NCBI GenBank assembly: GCA_905233415.1 | Contig: CAJOEX010000002.1 | Coordinates: 26,801 to 90,800, forward strand | DNA: 64,000 bases | Source: Paludibacteraceae bacterium | Lineage (GTDB): Bacteria > Bacteroidota > Bacteroidia > Bacteroidales > Paludibacteraceae | Direction: 5' to 3' | Shown here: in pieces, positions 8,054-16,499 of the stretch | Layout of the letters: the number at the start of each line of letters is the position of its first letter | Numbering within the stretch: position 1 is the stretch's first letter | Position numbers and translations under genes: made by a program | The notes under the pieces: generated by a model | Database searches by the model: none | What the model was told of the DNA's origin: nothing | Seen by the model: the letters and a program-made list of their open reading frames with translations, nothing else

Positions 8054-9105
8054 AATATGTGATTGCATTAGGTTGCCTGTACACGAATAATGCACGAAAA
8101 GTACGGTCTTTGATAGAAGCAAACGGCAGCGCCCAAAAGGCTTGGGAACAAGTGACCGGTGCTACGAAAACAGAGGCGCTGGCACACGCCGAGCGGGAAA
8201 TGCAGTTCATTGCCAAGCATGGGATTACAACTTACTATTACAAGGAGGACAACTACCCCATCCGGCTGATAGAATGCGCAGATTCACCTGTTCTGCTTTT
8301 CGGGAAAGGAAATCTGCAAGTTAATAACGGAAAGTTCATCTCGGTTGTCGGCACACGGGGAGCAACCGAAAGGGGAAAAGACCTGACAAGACGGCTTGTG
8401 CTGGATTTGGCGGCACGGACACGGGATGTAACAATCGTGAGCGGGCTTGCTTACGGAATAGACATAGCAGCACACCGCGCTGCATTGGAAGCGGGACTGC
8501 CGACAATTATTGTGCCGGCACACGGATTGGACAGGGTATATCCGTCTGTTCACCGGCAAGTGGCGGTAGAAGCACTGGCAAACGGCGGTATCCTGACCGA
8601 ATATCCCAGTGAGACGGAGCCGGAAAAACTGAACTTTGTAGCACGCAACAGAATAGTGGCAGGATTGGCAGATGCGGTAGTGGTTGTAGAATCAAAAATT
8701 AAAGGAGGCGCATTGATAACCGCTTATCTGGCAGGCGATTACAACCGGAATCTGTACGCTTTTCCGGGAAGACCGCAAGACCCGATTTCACAAGGGTGCA
8801 ACGCATTGATAAAGAACCAGCGGGCGACACTGATTGAGAGTGCGGAGGACCTGATTCGGGACATGCAATGGGAAACAAAACCACAGGCCGTGCAGACAGA
8901 GATTGAAGATTTATTCGGAGACTTGGACGAGTTGGAAAAACAGCTGGTACAAACCATCCGGGCGGCTGAAAACGGCAAGCATGTAAATGAACTAATCGCT
9001 GAAACAGGCCTCCCGTACAGCCAAGCGGCAACAACACTGATGTTGTTGGAAATGAAAGGATTGGTGAAAGAACTGCCGGGCAGCATCTATCGGGCAGTGA
9101 GATAA
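8035..9105 (+). CDS. dprA: DNA-processing protein DprA/Smf
   Basis: 356 residues from ATG 8035; an earlier in-frame ATG at 7972 would overlap the upstream gene more and adds a non-conserved tail. It has an N-terminal SAM-like helical domain, the Rossmann-fold DprA core (VVGTRGATERGKDLTRRLV; VSGLAYGIDIAAH; FVARNRIVAGLADAVVVVES; GGALITAYLA) and a C-terminal winged-helix domain (LIAETGLPYSQAATTLMLLE). DprA loads RecA on incoming single-stranded DNA during natural transformation; it is widespread even where competence is unproven. The stop lies in a 7-bp repeat array. Confidence 0.95.
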   Translation: MAGEELKYVIALGCLYTNNARKVRSLIEANGSAQKAWEQVTGATKTEALAHAEREMQFIAKHGITTYYYKEDNYPIRLIECADSPVLLFGKGNLQVNNGKFISVVGTRGATERGKDLTRRLVLDLAARTRDVTIVSGLAYGIDIAAHRAALEAGLPTIIVPAHGLDRVYPSVHRQVAVEALANGGILTEYPSETEPEKLNFVARNRIVAGLADAVVVVESKIKGGALITAYLAGDYNRNLYAFPGRPQDPISQGCNALIKNQRATLIESAEDLIRDMQWETKPQAVQTEIEDLFGDLDELEKQLVQTIRAAENGKHVNELIAETGLPYSQAATTLMLLEMKGLVKELPGSIYRAVR

Positions 9106-9129
9106 TTGACAATTGATAATTGATAATTG
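9102..9129. repeat. Four-unit 7-bp tandem repeat over the dprA stop
   Basis: ATAATTG, ACAATTG, ATAATTG, ATAATTG, followed by a partial ACATTTA. The dprA TAA (9103-9105) falls inside. It is the same sequence family as the array at 7029-7049. Confidence 0.88.
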
Positions 9130-9148
9130 ACATTTATAGCAGAATATT

Positions 9149-9316
9149 ATGAACAACTTATTGAAAGATTTAGGAATTATCCTTGTTCTGGCAGGAGTAA
9201 TCTGCCTCGTGATTTACTATTTCGGCGTTCAACAGAACTGGCTGTTGGCAACCAGTCTGGTGCTGGAAGTAGCAGGTATCCTGGCATACATTTTCATTAA
9301 CAAGAAGCACGAATAG
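9149..9316 (+). CDS. Small two-helix membrane protein, 55 residues
   Basis: ATG 9149 opens MNNLLKDLGIILVLAGVICL, a hydrophobic hairpin (residues 8-26 and 32-50) with a short polar turn (GVQQNW) and a basic tail KKHE. Its TAG overlaps the GTG start of parC by one base (TAGTG), so the two are translationally coupled. Coding quality, codon use and the exact junction support a real gene. Function unknown; the position between dprA and parC is the best clue. Confidence 0.78.
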   Translation: MNNLLKDLGIILVLAGVICLVIYYFGVQQNWLLATSLVLEVAGILAYIFINKKHE

Positions 9317-11970
9317 TGGCAGAAGACAGCATCAAATACCATCTGACAGGCATGTACCAGGACTGGTTTCTGGATTATGCCTCATACGTCATTCTGGAGC
9401 GTGCAGTACCGGCTGTTGAAGACGGATTGAAACCTGTTCAGCGCCGCATTTTACACGCCATGAAGTGTGTGGACGACGGCAAGATGAACAAAGTGGCAAA
9501 CATCGTCGGACAGACGATGCAGTACCACCCGCACGGAGACGCAAGCATAGGCGACGCATTGGTGCAACTCGGGCAGAAGGACCTGTTGATAGACTGTCAG
9601 GGAAACTGGGGCAACATTCTGACAGGCGACGGTGCAGCAGCTCCGCGTTACATTGAAGCACGGCTGAGCAAGTTTGCACTGGAAACAGTTTTCAACCCGA
9701 AAACGACAGAGTGGATGTTGAGTTATGACGGGCGGAAAAAAGAACCGATACACCTGCCTGTGAAATTCCCATTGCTGCTGGCACAAGGTGTGGAAGGTAT
9801 TGCTGTCGGTTTGAACTCAAAGATTCTGCCCCATAACTTCAATGAACTGTGTGATGCCGCACTGGCTTATCTGCGCGGTGAGGACTTCCAGCTGTTTCCG
9901 GATTTCCCGACCGGTGGTGAGATTGACGTCAGCCGATACAACGACGGAGAGCGCGGGGGAATGGTGAAAATCCGCTCAAAAATTACCAAAGCAGATGACA
10001 ACAAAACGCTGATTATCTCACAAGTGCCGTTTGGAACAACAACAGCGAAGATTATCGAGACCATCCTCAAAGCGCAGGAGAAAGGCAAAATCAAGATTCG
10101 CAAAGTGGATGACTTTACGGCAGAAGAAGCGAAAATTGTGGTGCAACTGGCTCCCGGAAGTTCGTCAGACAAGACCATTGACGCTTTGTATGCGTTCACG
10201 GACTGTGAAGTGAGTGTCTCCCCGAACTGCTGCGTGATTGAAAATAAAAAGCCTATTTTCACCAATGTGAGCACCCTGCTGAAAATGTCGGTTGACAACA
10301 CCAAGGCACTGTTAAAATGGGAATTGGAGATTCTTAAAAGTGAACTGGAGGAGCAGTATTTCTACACCTCGCTGGAGAAAATTTTCATTGAGAACCGCAT
10401 TTATAAAGAAGAGGGCTACGAGACTGCACCCGATAAGGAAAAACTGATTGCGTTCGTTGACAAAGCTTTGGAGCCGTGGAAGGCTAAACTGATTCGCGAA
10501 GTGCGCCGTGAAGACATTGAGAAACTTTTTGAGATCCGAATGATTCGCATCACCAAGTTCGATTCGAAGAAGGCGGACGAACTGATGAAAGACCTTGACA
10601 AACGCATCAAAGAAACCATCAAAAACCTGAATCATCTAACGGACTACACCATTAAATGGTTTGACAGTCTGAAGGCAAAATACGGCGACAAGTACCCGCG
10701 TAAAACAGAAGTGCGCAACTTTGCCAACATTAATGTCAAGACCGTTGTCGAGGCGAACGAGAAACTATACATCAACCGCGCTGAAGGCTTTATCGGAACA
10801 GGACTGAAGAAAGATGAGTATCTGTGCAACTGCTCGGACCTGGACGATATAATAGTCTTCCACAAAGACGGAAAATACAAGATTACCCGTGTAGCGGAAA
10901 AGATATTCATCGGCACAGACATTCTGCATGTGGATATATTCAAAAAGAACGATACACGAACCATCTACAACGTCGTTTACCGCGATGGCAAAGGCGGAGT
11001 ATATTTCATGAAGCGTTTCAATGTGACCGGTGTGGCACGTGACAAAGAATACGATCTGACCCAAGGAAAAGCAGGCAGTAAAGTGGTATATTTCACCGCC
11101 AATCCGAATGGAGAAGCAGAAGTTATTCGCGTGGCACTCAAACCGGCAATGCATCTCAAGAAACTCGAAGTAAACAAAGACCTCAGTGACTTGACAGTAA
11201 AAAGCCGCAGCGCAAGAGGCAATGTGCTGACGAAATTTGAAGTGAAATCCATCACGCTGAAAGCGAAGGGACACTCCACGCTCGGCGGACGCAAAGTTTG
11301 GTTTGACCCGGATGTGCTGCGCATCAACTACGACGGACAAGGTACATACCTCGGCGAATTTCATGATGAAGACCGCGTGTTAGTCATCATGAAGAACGGC
11401 GATTACTTCCTGAATACATTTGAGGAAACAGCGCACTTCGAGCAGGATTGGCTGCGCATTGAGAAGTTCGATGCGGACAAGATTTGGTCGTTGGCAATGT
11501 GGAACGCCGAACTCGGGTACTACTATGCGAAACGTTTTGCGCTTGACGCAACAGCCAAGACGCAGAACTTTCTCGGTGAAAATTCAGACTCGAAATTGGT
11601 GGTACTCAATGACCGCGAAGAAGCTGTATTCCGTGTAATATTCAAGGACGAGTTCCGCGAACCGATGGACATGGTAATGGCAGATTTCATCGAGGCAAAA
11701 TCACCAAAAGCCAAAGGCAAAAGAATAAGCACACTGGATATCGCTGCCATTGAGGATATCACACCAGAACCGGAGCCGGAGCCGGAACCGGAAGAGCCGG
11801 ACGGAACAGATGAGAGCGAAAATACAGAGGAAGAAGTAACGGTGGAAACGCAGGACAAACAACCTGAACCAAAAGAGGAAACACCCGTTGCGGACGTGCC
11901 TTTAATCATCACTAATCCTGATGTTCCCGAGAGCAGCAAACCTGTTGATGAGCAACTGAGTTTATTCTAA
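9316..11970 (+). CDS. parC: DNA topoisomerase IV subunit A
   Basis: 884 residues from a GTG start overlapping the upstream stop. The breakage-reunion domain is intact: DYASYVILERAVPAVEDGLKPVQRR, HGDASIGDALV, and the catalytic Tyr in GAAAPRYIEARLSKFA. A coiled-coil and a C-terminal beta-pinwheel follow. Assignment to ParC rather than GyrA rests on the divergent, shorter Bacteroidota-type C-domain and the absence of a clear GyrA box. An acidic Pro/Glu-rich tail (about residues 815-875) ends in QLSLF at the very C-terminus, a perfect sliding-clamp-binding pentapeptide. With ParE it decatenates daughter chromosomes. No parE is in the window. Confidence 0.93.
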   Translation: MAEDSIKYHLTGMYQDWFLDYASYVILERAVPAVEDGLKPVQRRILHAMKCVDDGKMNKVANIVGQTMQYHPHGDASIGDALVQLGQKDLLIDCQGNWGNILTGDGAAAPRYIEARLSKFALETVFNPKTTEWMLSYDGRKKEPIHLPVKFPLLLAQGVEGIAVGLNSKILPHNFNELCDAALAYLRGEDFQLFPDFPTGGEIDVSRYNDGERGGMVKIRSKITKADDNKTLIISQVPFGTTTAKIIETILKAQEKGKIKIRKVDDFTAEEAKIVVQLAPGSSSDKTIDALYAFTDCEVSVSPNCCVIENKKPIFTNVSTLLKMSVDNTKALLKWELEILKSELEEQYFYTSLEKIFIENRIYKEEGYETAPDKEKLIAFVDKALEPWKAKLIREVRREDIEKLFEIRMIRITKFDSKKADELMKDLDKRIKETIKNLNHLTDYTIKWFDSLKAKYGDKYPRKTEVRNFANINVKTVVEANEKLYINRAEGFIGTGLKKDEYLCNCSDLDDIIVFHKDGKYKITRVAEKIFIGTDILHVDIFKKNDTRTIYNVVYRDGKGGVYFMKRFNVTGVARDKEYDLTQGKAGSKVVYFTANPNGEAEVIRVALKPAMHLKKLEVNKDLSDLTVKSRSARGNVLTKFEVKSITLKAKGHSTLGGRKVWFDPDVLRINYDGQGTYLGEFHDEDRVLVIMKNGDYFLNTFEETAHFEQDWLRIEKFDADKIWSLAMWNAELGYYYAKRFALDATAKTQNFLGENSDSKLVVLNDREEAVFRVIFKDEFREPMDMVMADFIEAKSPKAKGKRISTLDIAAIEDITPEPEPEPEPEEPDGTDESENTEEEVTVETQDKQPEPKEETPVADVPLIITNPDVPESSKPVDEQLSLF

Positions 11971-12922
11971 GCGCCAGGTACTCTTGTTCAGGCTGTCCGG
12001 GGGTCGGATAAAGTTCGGCTTTGTCAAGAAGTCCAAGCACGTGCAGATCCATAACAGTAGAGTAACCACTCCGCGCTATAATCCGCTTGGAGTTCCGCAA
12101 AAGATTGGTCATGGTATGTGTGTTGACATGAGAAATCAAGGAAATATTCCGGCGAGTGATGCAAGTCTTCGGTTCACCGATTTTACCGCGCACAATGAGT
12201 ACGCGGTCTTTTTTTCCGATATAACGGGCAATGATTTCCTGCTCAAAGATGGTGCGCTGCGGCTCCGGACCGGATAAAACGGCAACCACGTCGTAAGTGT
12301 CAGTTGACAGTTGACTGTTGCTATTTTCATCGCTACGGAAATCCTTTGCCTCTGCTTCGAAGCGGGATAACGGACCGATGTATTTGACGCGATTGTCAAG
12401 GTGAGCAGGATGTCCCTGTATGCCGGAAAGATTCGGTTCGTCTGCATAATCCGGTACCCAAATCTCTTTATATTTTTTATAAAGGTGTGCGTGGCATTTG
12501 GAAGCAGCCGACTCCAACCAACTCCATTTTTTCGGCAGACAGATATGGAGTTGGTGAGTCATATAAACACAATCGCAACGGTCAGACCACACACCAAAAC
12601 AATTGTCGGAAACAATGAGGTCGAAGTGAGTTGATTCAAGCAACTGTTTGATTTTCCGGCGATTCTTGCGAGCAAAACGAATAATTTGCGGTATCGCGCG
12701 CAGCATCGCTGTCACTTGACTTTTTCCTGCATTATAACGGATGTCAAGCGGTGCCAACTCAATACTGGTCAAGTTCGGGAAACAGGATTTCAATAACTGC
12801 AGCGATTCGCCGGTTCCGCCTAACCACACTTCAGCGCCGTCTTGGATATAACGGTGGACAAGCGGGATACAACGAGTAGCATGACCAAGTCCCCAGTTAA
12901 GCGGTGCGATTAGAACTTTCAT
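11912..12922 (-). CDS. MurG-like (GT28-type) glycosyltransferase
   Basis: 336 residues. N-terminal Rossmann motif LIAPLNWGLGHATRCIPLV, typical of GT28/MurG-like enzymes, and a C-terminal donor-binding half with SGPEPQRTIFE and the motif IIARSGYSTVMDLHVLG followed by PTPGQPEQEYLA. The probable role is sugar transfer to a lipid or glycoconjugate; the substrate is unknown. It is the last gene of a long minus-strand operon and overlaps the radical SAM gene by 4 nt. The final 20 codons overlap parC antisense by 59 nt. A short 7-bp repeat (12301-12314) encodes the odd SQLSTD segment, a low-complexity insertion between the two domains. Confidence 0.82.
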   Translation of the reverse strand: MKVLIAPLNWGLGHATRCIPLVHRYIQDGAEVWLGGTGESLQLLKSCFPNLTSIELAPLDIRYNAGKSQVTAMLRAIPQIIRFARKNRRKIKQLLESTHFDLIVSDNCFGVWSDRCDCVYMTHQLHICLPKKWSWLESAASKCHAHLYKKYKEIWVPDYADEPNLSGIQGHPAHLDNRVKYIGPLSRFEAEAKDFRSDENSNSQLSTDTYDVVAVLSGPEPQRTIFEQEIIARYIGKKDRVLIVRGKIGEPKTCITRRNISLISHVNTHTMTNLLRNSKRIIARSGYSTVMDLHVLGLLDKAELYPTPGQPEQEYLALRINSVAHQQVCCSREHQD

Positions 12923-13689
12923 GCGCTGATGATGATTGTGTAGCCTTTTTGGCGGAGCGGTCCGGCTATAGACTCCATTTGCTCACGTGTAATTTTCTCC
13001 AGCGATTTGACAGGCGTAGCGCGGTCAATGACATAAATCATAACTTCCTTCGGATGGAGTTCCTCCACAGCCTCATACCACGCTTTCAGTTCTTCATCCG
13101 TAGTATTGTCAACATGTGTGGTGGAATCGCCATCAGGCACTTCTCCGCGTAAAAAACAGGTCTGCAACGTGAAATCGCCGTTGAATTGGGCAAGGTTGTC
13201 AATTATTTGGCGGACCGTCAGTGGAGGATTCACAGGCCGGTCAATAAGACGCATCATGCGGTCAATAGCCGAATCGAGTTTTAGAATACGATTGTCACAC
13301 TGTTTTAAAGCACGAACAACCTCAGGACGAGCAAGTTGTGTGGAATTGGTCAAGACACTCACCTTGGCATTCGGACAGTAGCGGTTCCGAAGAGCACATG
13401 TATCAGCGATTATTCCTTCAAGATCCGGATGCAGAGTCGGCTCGCCGTTACCGCTGAAGGTAATGACATCCAACGGGGAGTTCATCGTAGCCAACTGCTC
13501 TTCCAATGCTTGCGATACCTCTTGCCGGGTAGGAAGTTTCGGATGCAAAACAGGTTTATTGAAACCGCATTCGCAATATACACAGTCAAAGGTACATAGT
13601 TTCGCATTTGTCGGCATTAGATTGATTCCCAACGATGTACCCAATCGACGGGAGTGAATAGGACCATAAATGATAGCGTCAAACAACAT
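12919..13689 (-). CDS. Radical SAM protein
   Basis: 256 residues. Cluster motif CTFDCVYCECG (CxxxCxxC) after a YGPIHSRRLGTSLGINLMP start, then the SAM-binding GNGEPTLHPDL and beta-strand VSVLTNSTQL. This YGPxxSRRLGxSLG-type N-terminus defines a conserved group of radical SAM enzymes related to the Wyb/MoaA class, of uncertain substrate. It is co-transcribed between dnaG (4 nt gap) and the glycosyltransferase (4 nt overlap). Nothing in the context fixes a reaction. Confidence 0.88.
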   Translation of the reverse strand: MLFDAIIYGPIHSRRLGTSLGINLMPTNAKLCTFDCVYCECGFNKPVLHPKLPTRQEVSQALEEQLATMNSPLDVITFSGNGEPTLHPDLEGIIADTCALRNRYCPNAKVSVLTNSTQLARPEVVRALKQCDNRILKLDSAIDRMMRLIDRPVNPPLTVRQIIDNLAQFNGDFTLQTCFLRGEVPDGDSTTHVDNTTDEELKAWYEAVEELHPKEVMIYVIDRATPVKSLEKITREQMESIAGPLRQKGYTIIISA

Positions 13690-13693
13690 AGCA

Positions 13694-15736
13694 TCAAAGA
13701 GTTATTACGCGATTCCCGAGTTGGCGGCTAATTTGATTTTTGATTTCCATAAGCGCAGGCTGACTGCTGAGTAGTTCACGCATCAGTTCCCAATCATCTT
13801 TTTCCTGTGCCTCTTTCATCAGTTCTGTCATCTTGTCAATACGAATATTGATAATGGTATATTTGAGTTCAAGAAGAAGTTGCGGCACCAACTCTGTCAA
13901 ATGGTCTGCATCTGTCTGCAAGCTAACTTCCTGCACCACATTTTCTGAAATGCTTTGCTTGGAAAAAATACGACTGAGCTGGTATTTTTCAGCAATCAAA
14001 TCAACTGCAAGACTGCTTATTTGAGTATCCGGATGAAATTTGAAAAAGTTTTCAGCTGTAAAACCGTCTTCGGCGGCATGAGCTGTAAACTCATTCAAAA
14101 TCTTTTGGTACAAAGCATTCGGCGATTCAATCCCATCTGCTTGAAGTTGAGCAATAATAAATGCCCCCACACTAATGAAAGTGTTATCCTGAAGCTGGTA
14201 AAGCGGCCGCTCACCGTAACGGACAATCAGTTGGAGGAGATTGCGAAAGTTTTCATCCAAAAGTGCTGCCTGTTTATTGGCGGAAGCCGGCATTTTCTGT
14301 TCCTGCTCAACACCGCCCGAGAGACGCCCGAGAACCGCTGTTTGCGCAACTTCTTCTTCCAATTGCTGCTGATGTTGTTCTTCCTGATGCTTTTTGGTAT
14401 TTTCAATTGCCTTTTCACGCCGTAAGCGAGACACTTCGCGCATCAGCAACTGTTCTTGAATATGCAAACGGTCAGCACTATCCTTAATATAAACCTGCCG
14501 TGTAATCGGGTCGGGTATTTGCGCTATGGACTCAACCACATCTTTAATCAAATTGGCACGTTTCTGCGGGTCGCGCCCGGCTTCTTCACTAAGTAATTTG
14601 CCCTTGAAACGGATAAAATCAGTCTGGTGTTGCTGAATATAGTCAATAAAATCGGATGCATTGTGGCTGTTGGCAAACGAATCCGGGTCCTCACCATCCG
14701 GCAATAGCACTACTTTTACATTGAAACCTTCCTCAAGGAACATATCAATGCCTCGTAAAGCCGCATGAATTCCGGCTGCATCGCCATCGTAAAGAACAGT
14801 AATGTTTGGCGTGAAACGGCGGATTAGCCGGATTTGCGGCTTGGTTAGGGCAGTTCCGCCACTGGCAACGACATTCTCAATTCCGGCTTGGTGCATGGAA
14901 ATAACATCCATCTGCCCTTCCACCAGATAGCACAAATCAGCTTTAGCAATAGCTTGTTTTGCCAAAAACAGACCGTATAATTCGTTGGTTTTGGAATAAA
15001 TCAACGAGTCCGGCGAATTCACGTATTTGCCGACTTTGTCATTTTTCTTGAGGATTCGTCCGGCAAAGGCAACCGTCTTCCCCGAAACGGTGTGAATCGG
15101 GAAAATAACACGGTCACGGAAACGGTCGTAAATGCGTCCGTCCTCAGACTTGCCGCAGACTCCGGTACCGATATTCGTTTCAGGATTATTAACGATGTAT
15201 TTTTCCGCAAAACCTTTAACTTTCAGGGCCTTAGCCAGCGGATTGCCACGTTCGGGCGAATAGCCCAATTGGAACTTTTTAATTGTATCTTCCCGCAAAC
15301 CGCGTTCACGGAAATAACTGAGTCCGATTGCCTGTCCTTCCTCACTGTTCCATAGTTGGTCCTGGAACCACTTGTTGGCAAATTCGTTGACCACAAACAT
15401 CGATTCACGGTCATCCTGCCGTTGTTGTTCTTCGGCAGTCATTTCGCGCTCCTCAATCTCAATGTGGTATTTCTTGGCTATTTGTTTGACCGCATCTGCA
15501 AAACCGCATTGCTCAATTTCCATGATAAAACCGACTGCATGACCGGACTTGCCGCAGCCGAAGCACTTGTAAATACCCTTGCTCGGACTGACCGTAAATG
15601 AGCCTGTTTTCTCATTATGGAAGGGACATAAGCCAATCAGATTGGCGCCTCGCCGCTTGAGCGAAACGTAATCACCTACCACCTCCTCTATTCTGGCGGC
15701 TGCAAAGACCCTATCTATGGTTTCGCGCGGAATCAT
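13694..15736 (-). CDS. dnaG: DNA primase
   Basis: 680 residues. CHC2 zinc finger with C37, H40, C58 and C61; RNA-polymerase core and Toprim domain (LVEGQMDVISMHQAG, then YDGDAAG); C-terminal helicase-interaction domain with a Gln/Glu-rich linker (around 430-460). It synthesises RNA primers at the replication fork. The gene overlaps the upstream beta-barrel gene by 4 nt, so it is transcribed as part of the long ribD-to-glycosyltransferase unit rather than in the classical rpsU-dnaG-rpoD order. Confidence 0.97.
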   Translation of the reverse strand: MIPRETIDRVFAAARIEEVVGDYVSLKRRGANLIGLCPFHNEKTGSFTVSPSKGIYKCFGCGKSGHAVGFIMEIEQCGFADAVKQIAKKYHIEIEEREMTAEEQQRQDDRESMFVVNEFANKWFQDQLWNSEEGQAIGLSYFRERGLREDTIKKFQLGYSPERGNPLAKALKVKGFAEKYIVNNPETNIGTGVCGKSEDGRIYDRFRDRVIFPIHTVSGKTVAFAGRILKKNDKVGKYVNSPDSLIYSKTNELYGLFLAKQAIAKADLCYLVEGQMDVISMHQAGIENVVASGGTALTKPQIRLIRRFTPNITVLYDGDAAGIHAALRGIDMFLEEGFNVKVVLLPDGEDPDSFANSHNASDFIDYIQQHQTDFIRFKGKLLSEEAGRDPQKRANLIKDVVESIAQIPDPITRQVYIKDSADRLHIQEQLLMREVSRLRREKAIENTKKHQEEQHQQQLEEEVAQTAVLGRLSGGVEQEQKMPASANKQAALLDENFRNLLQLIVRYGERPLYQLQDNTFISVGAFIIAQLQADGIESPNALYQKILNEFTAHAAEDGFTAENFFKFHPDTQISSLAVDLIAEKYQLSRIFSKQSISENVVQEVSLQTDADHLTELVPQLLLELKYTIINIRIDKMTELMKEAQEKDDWELMRELLSSQPALMEIKNQISRQLGNRVITL

Positions 15737-16491
15737 TTACCAAATTGTGCGAAGTAAAATCCTAATTTAATGTGCCACTGGTCAATTCGACCGCGTGTAC
15801 GACGACCGCTGTCGTGATTATCACCATAGATATTACCGAATACCTCGGAGAAATCATTTATTTTATAAGGGTTCATTAAACCAAAGTCATAACCGCCCCG
15901 GATATAAAAGCGGTCATACTGGAAGCCGGCACCGACACCCCAAGTGACGTTGAGACGCCTGTAATCCTGGTGCATTTGTTCATCGCCATAGTCAAAACGA
16001 TTGATTATTATTTGGGATTCTTTGTCATCCGCAGTTCGTGTAAAAGTCGTATTAGTCAAACTAAACTGGCATTGTATAGTCGGACCTGTATAAACTATGA
16101 GATACGTGTTACCGGCAATCTCGAATTTATACTGCCAATCCACAAAAATTTCGCCCTGATGATAGGTGTTTCGTTCTTTGGTTTGCGGATACAACGATGT
16201 GTCGTACTCCGATTTCCACTTACTGGTGTAGGAGCCAAAAGTATAGTTCAGACCAATCATCGAACCGAATCCTTTGATGAGTGTGGCTTCCCAAACGAGA
16301 CCAAACTTTAAACCGTTAAGCGGATTATTGTTCAAAACAGTAGGATCAGCATTTACTTCCCAACTATTGATTCGATAGTCCGTTTGGGCAAAACCGAGTT
16401 GAACGCCGACCCCGGAAGTTCCTTCTTGTGCAGTAGCACTAACAGCAAGCAGCAACAATCCCGCTAAAATTGTTTGTTTAATTGCTTTCAT
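15733..16491 (-). CDS. Outer-membrane beta-barrel protein (PorT-like)
   Basis: 252 residues with signal peptide (LLLLAVSATAQ, cleavage near 21). The mature part has alternating amphipathic strands, many aromatic residues and closing strands such as VGAGFQYDRFYIRGGYDFGLMNPY, with the C-terminal strand WHIKLGFYFAQF. It resembles the small outer-membrane barrel superfamily that includes PorT. It lies in an envelope-assembly operon (parvulins, OstA-like protein), so a role in the outer membrane is likely; the specific function is unknown. Confidence 0.75.
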   Translation of the reverse strand: MKAIKQTILAGLLLLAVSATAQEGTSGVGVQLGFAQTDYRINSWEVNADPTVLNNNPLNGLKFGLVWEATLIKGFGSMIGLNYTFGSYTSKWKSEYDTSLYPQTKERNTYHQGEIFVDWQYKFEIAGNTYLIVYTGPTIQCQFSLTNTTFTRTADDKESQIIINRFDYGDEQMHQDYRRLNVTWGVGAGFQYDRFYIRGGYDFGLMNPYKINDFSEVFGNIYGDNHDSGRRTRGRIDQWHIKLGFYFAQFGK

Positions 16492-16499
16492 ATTCGTTA

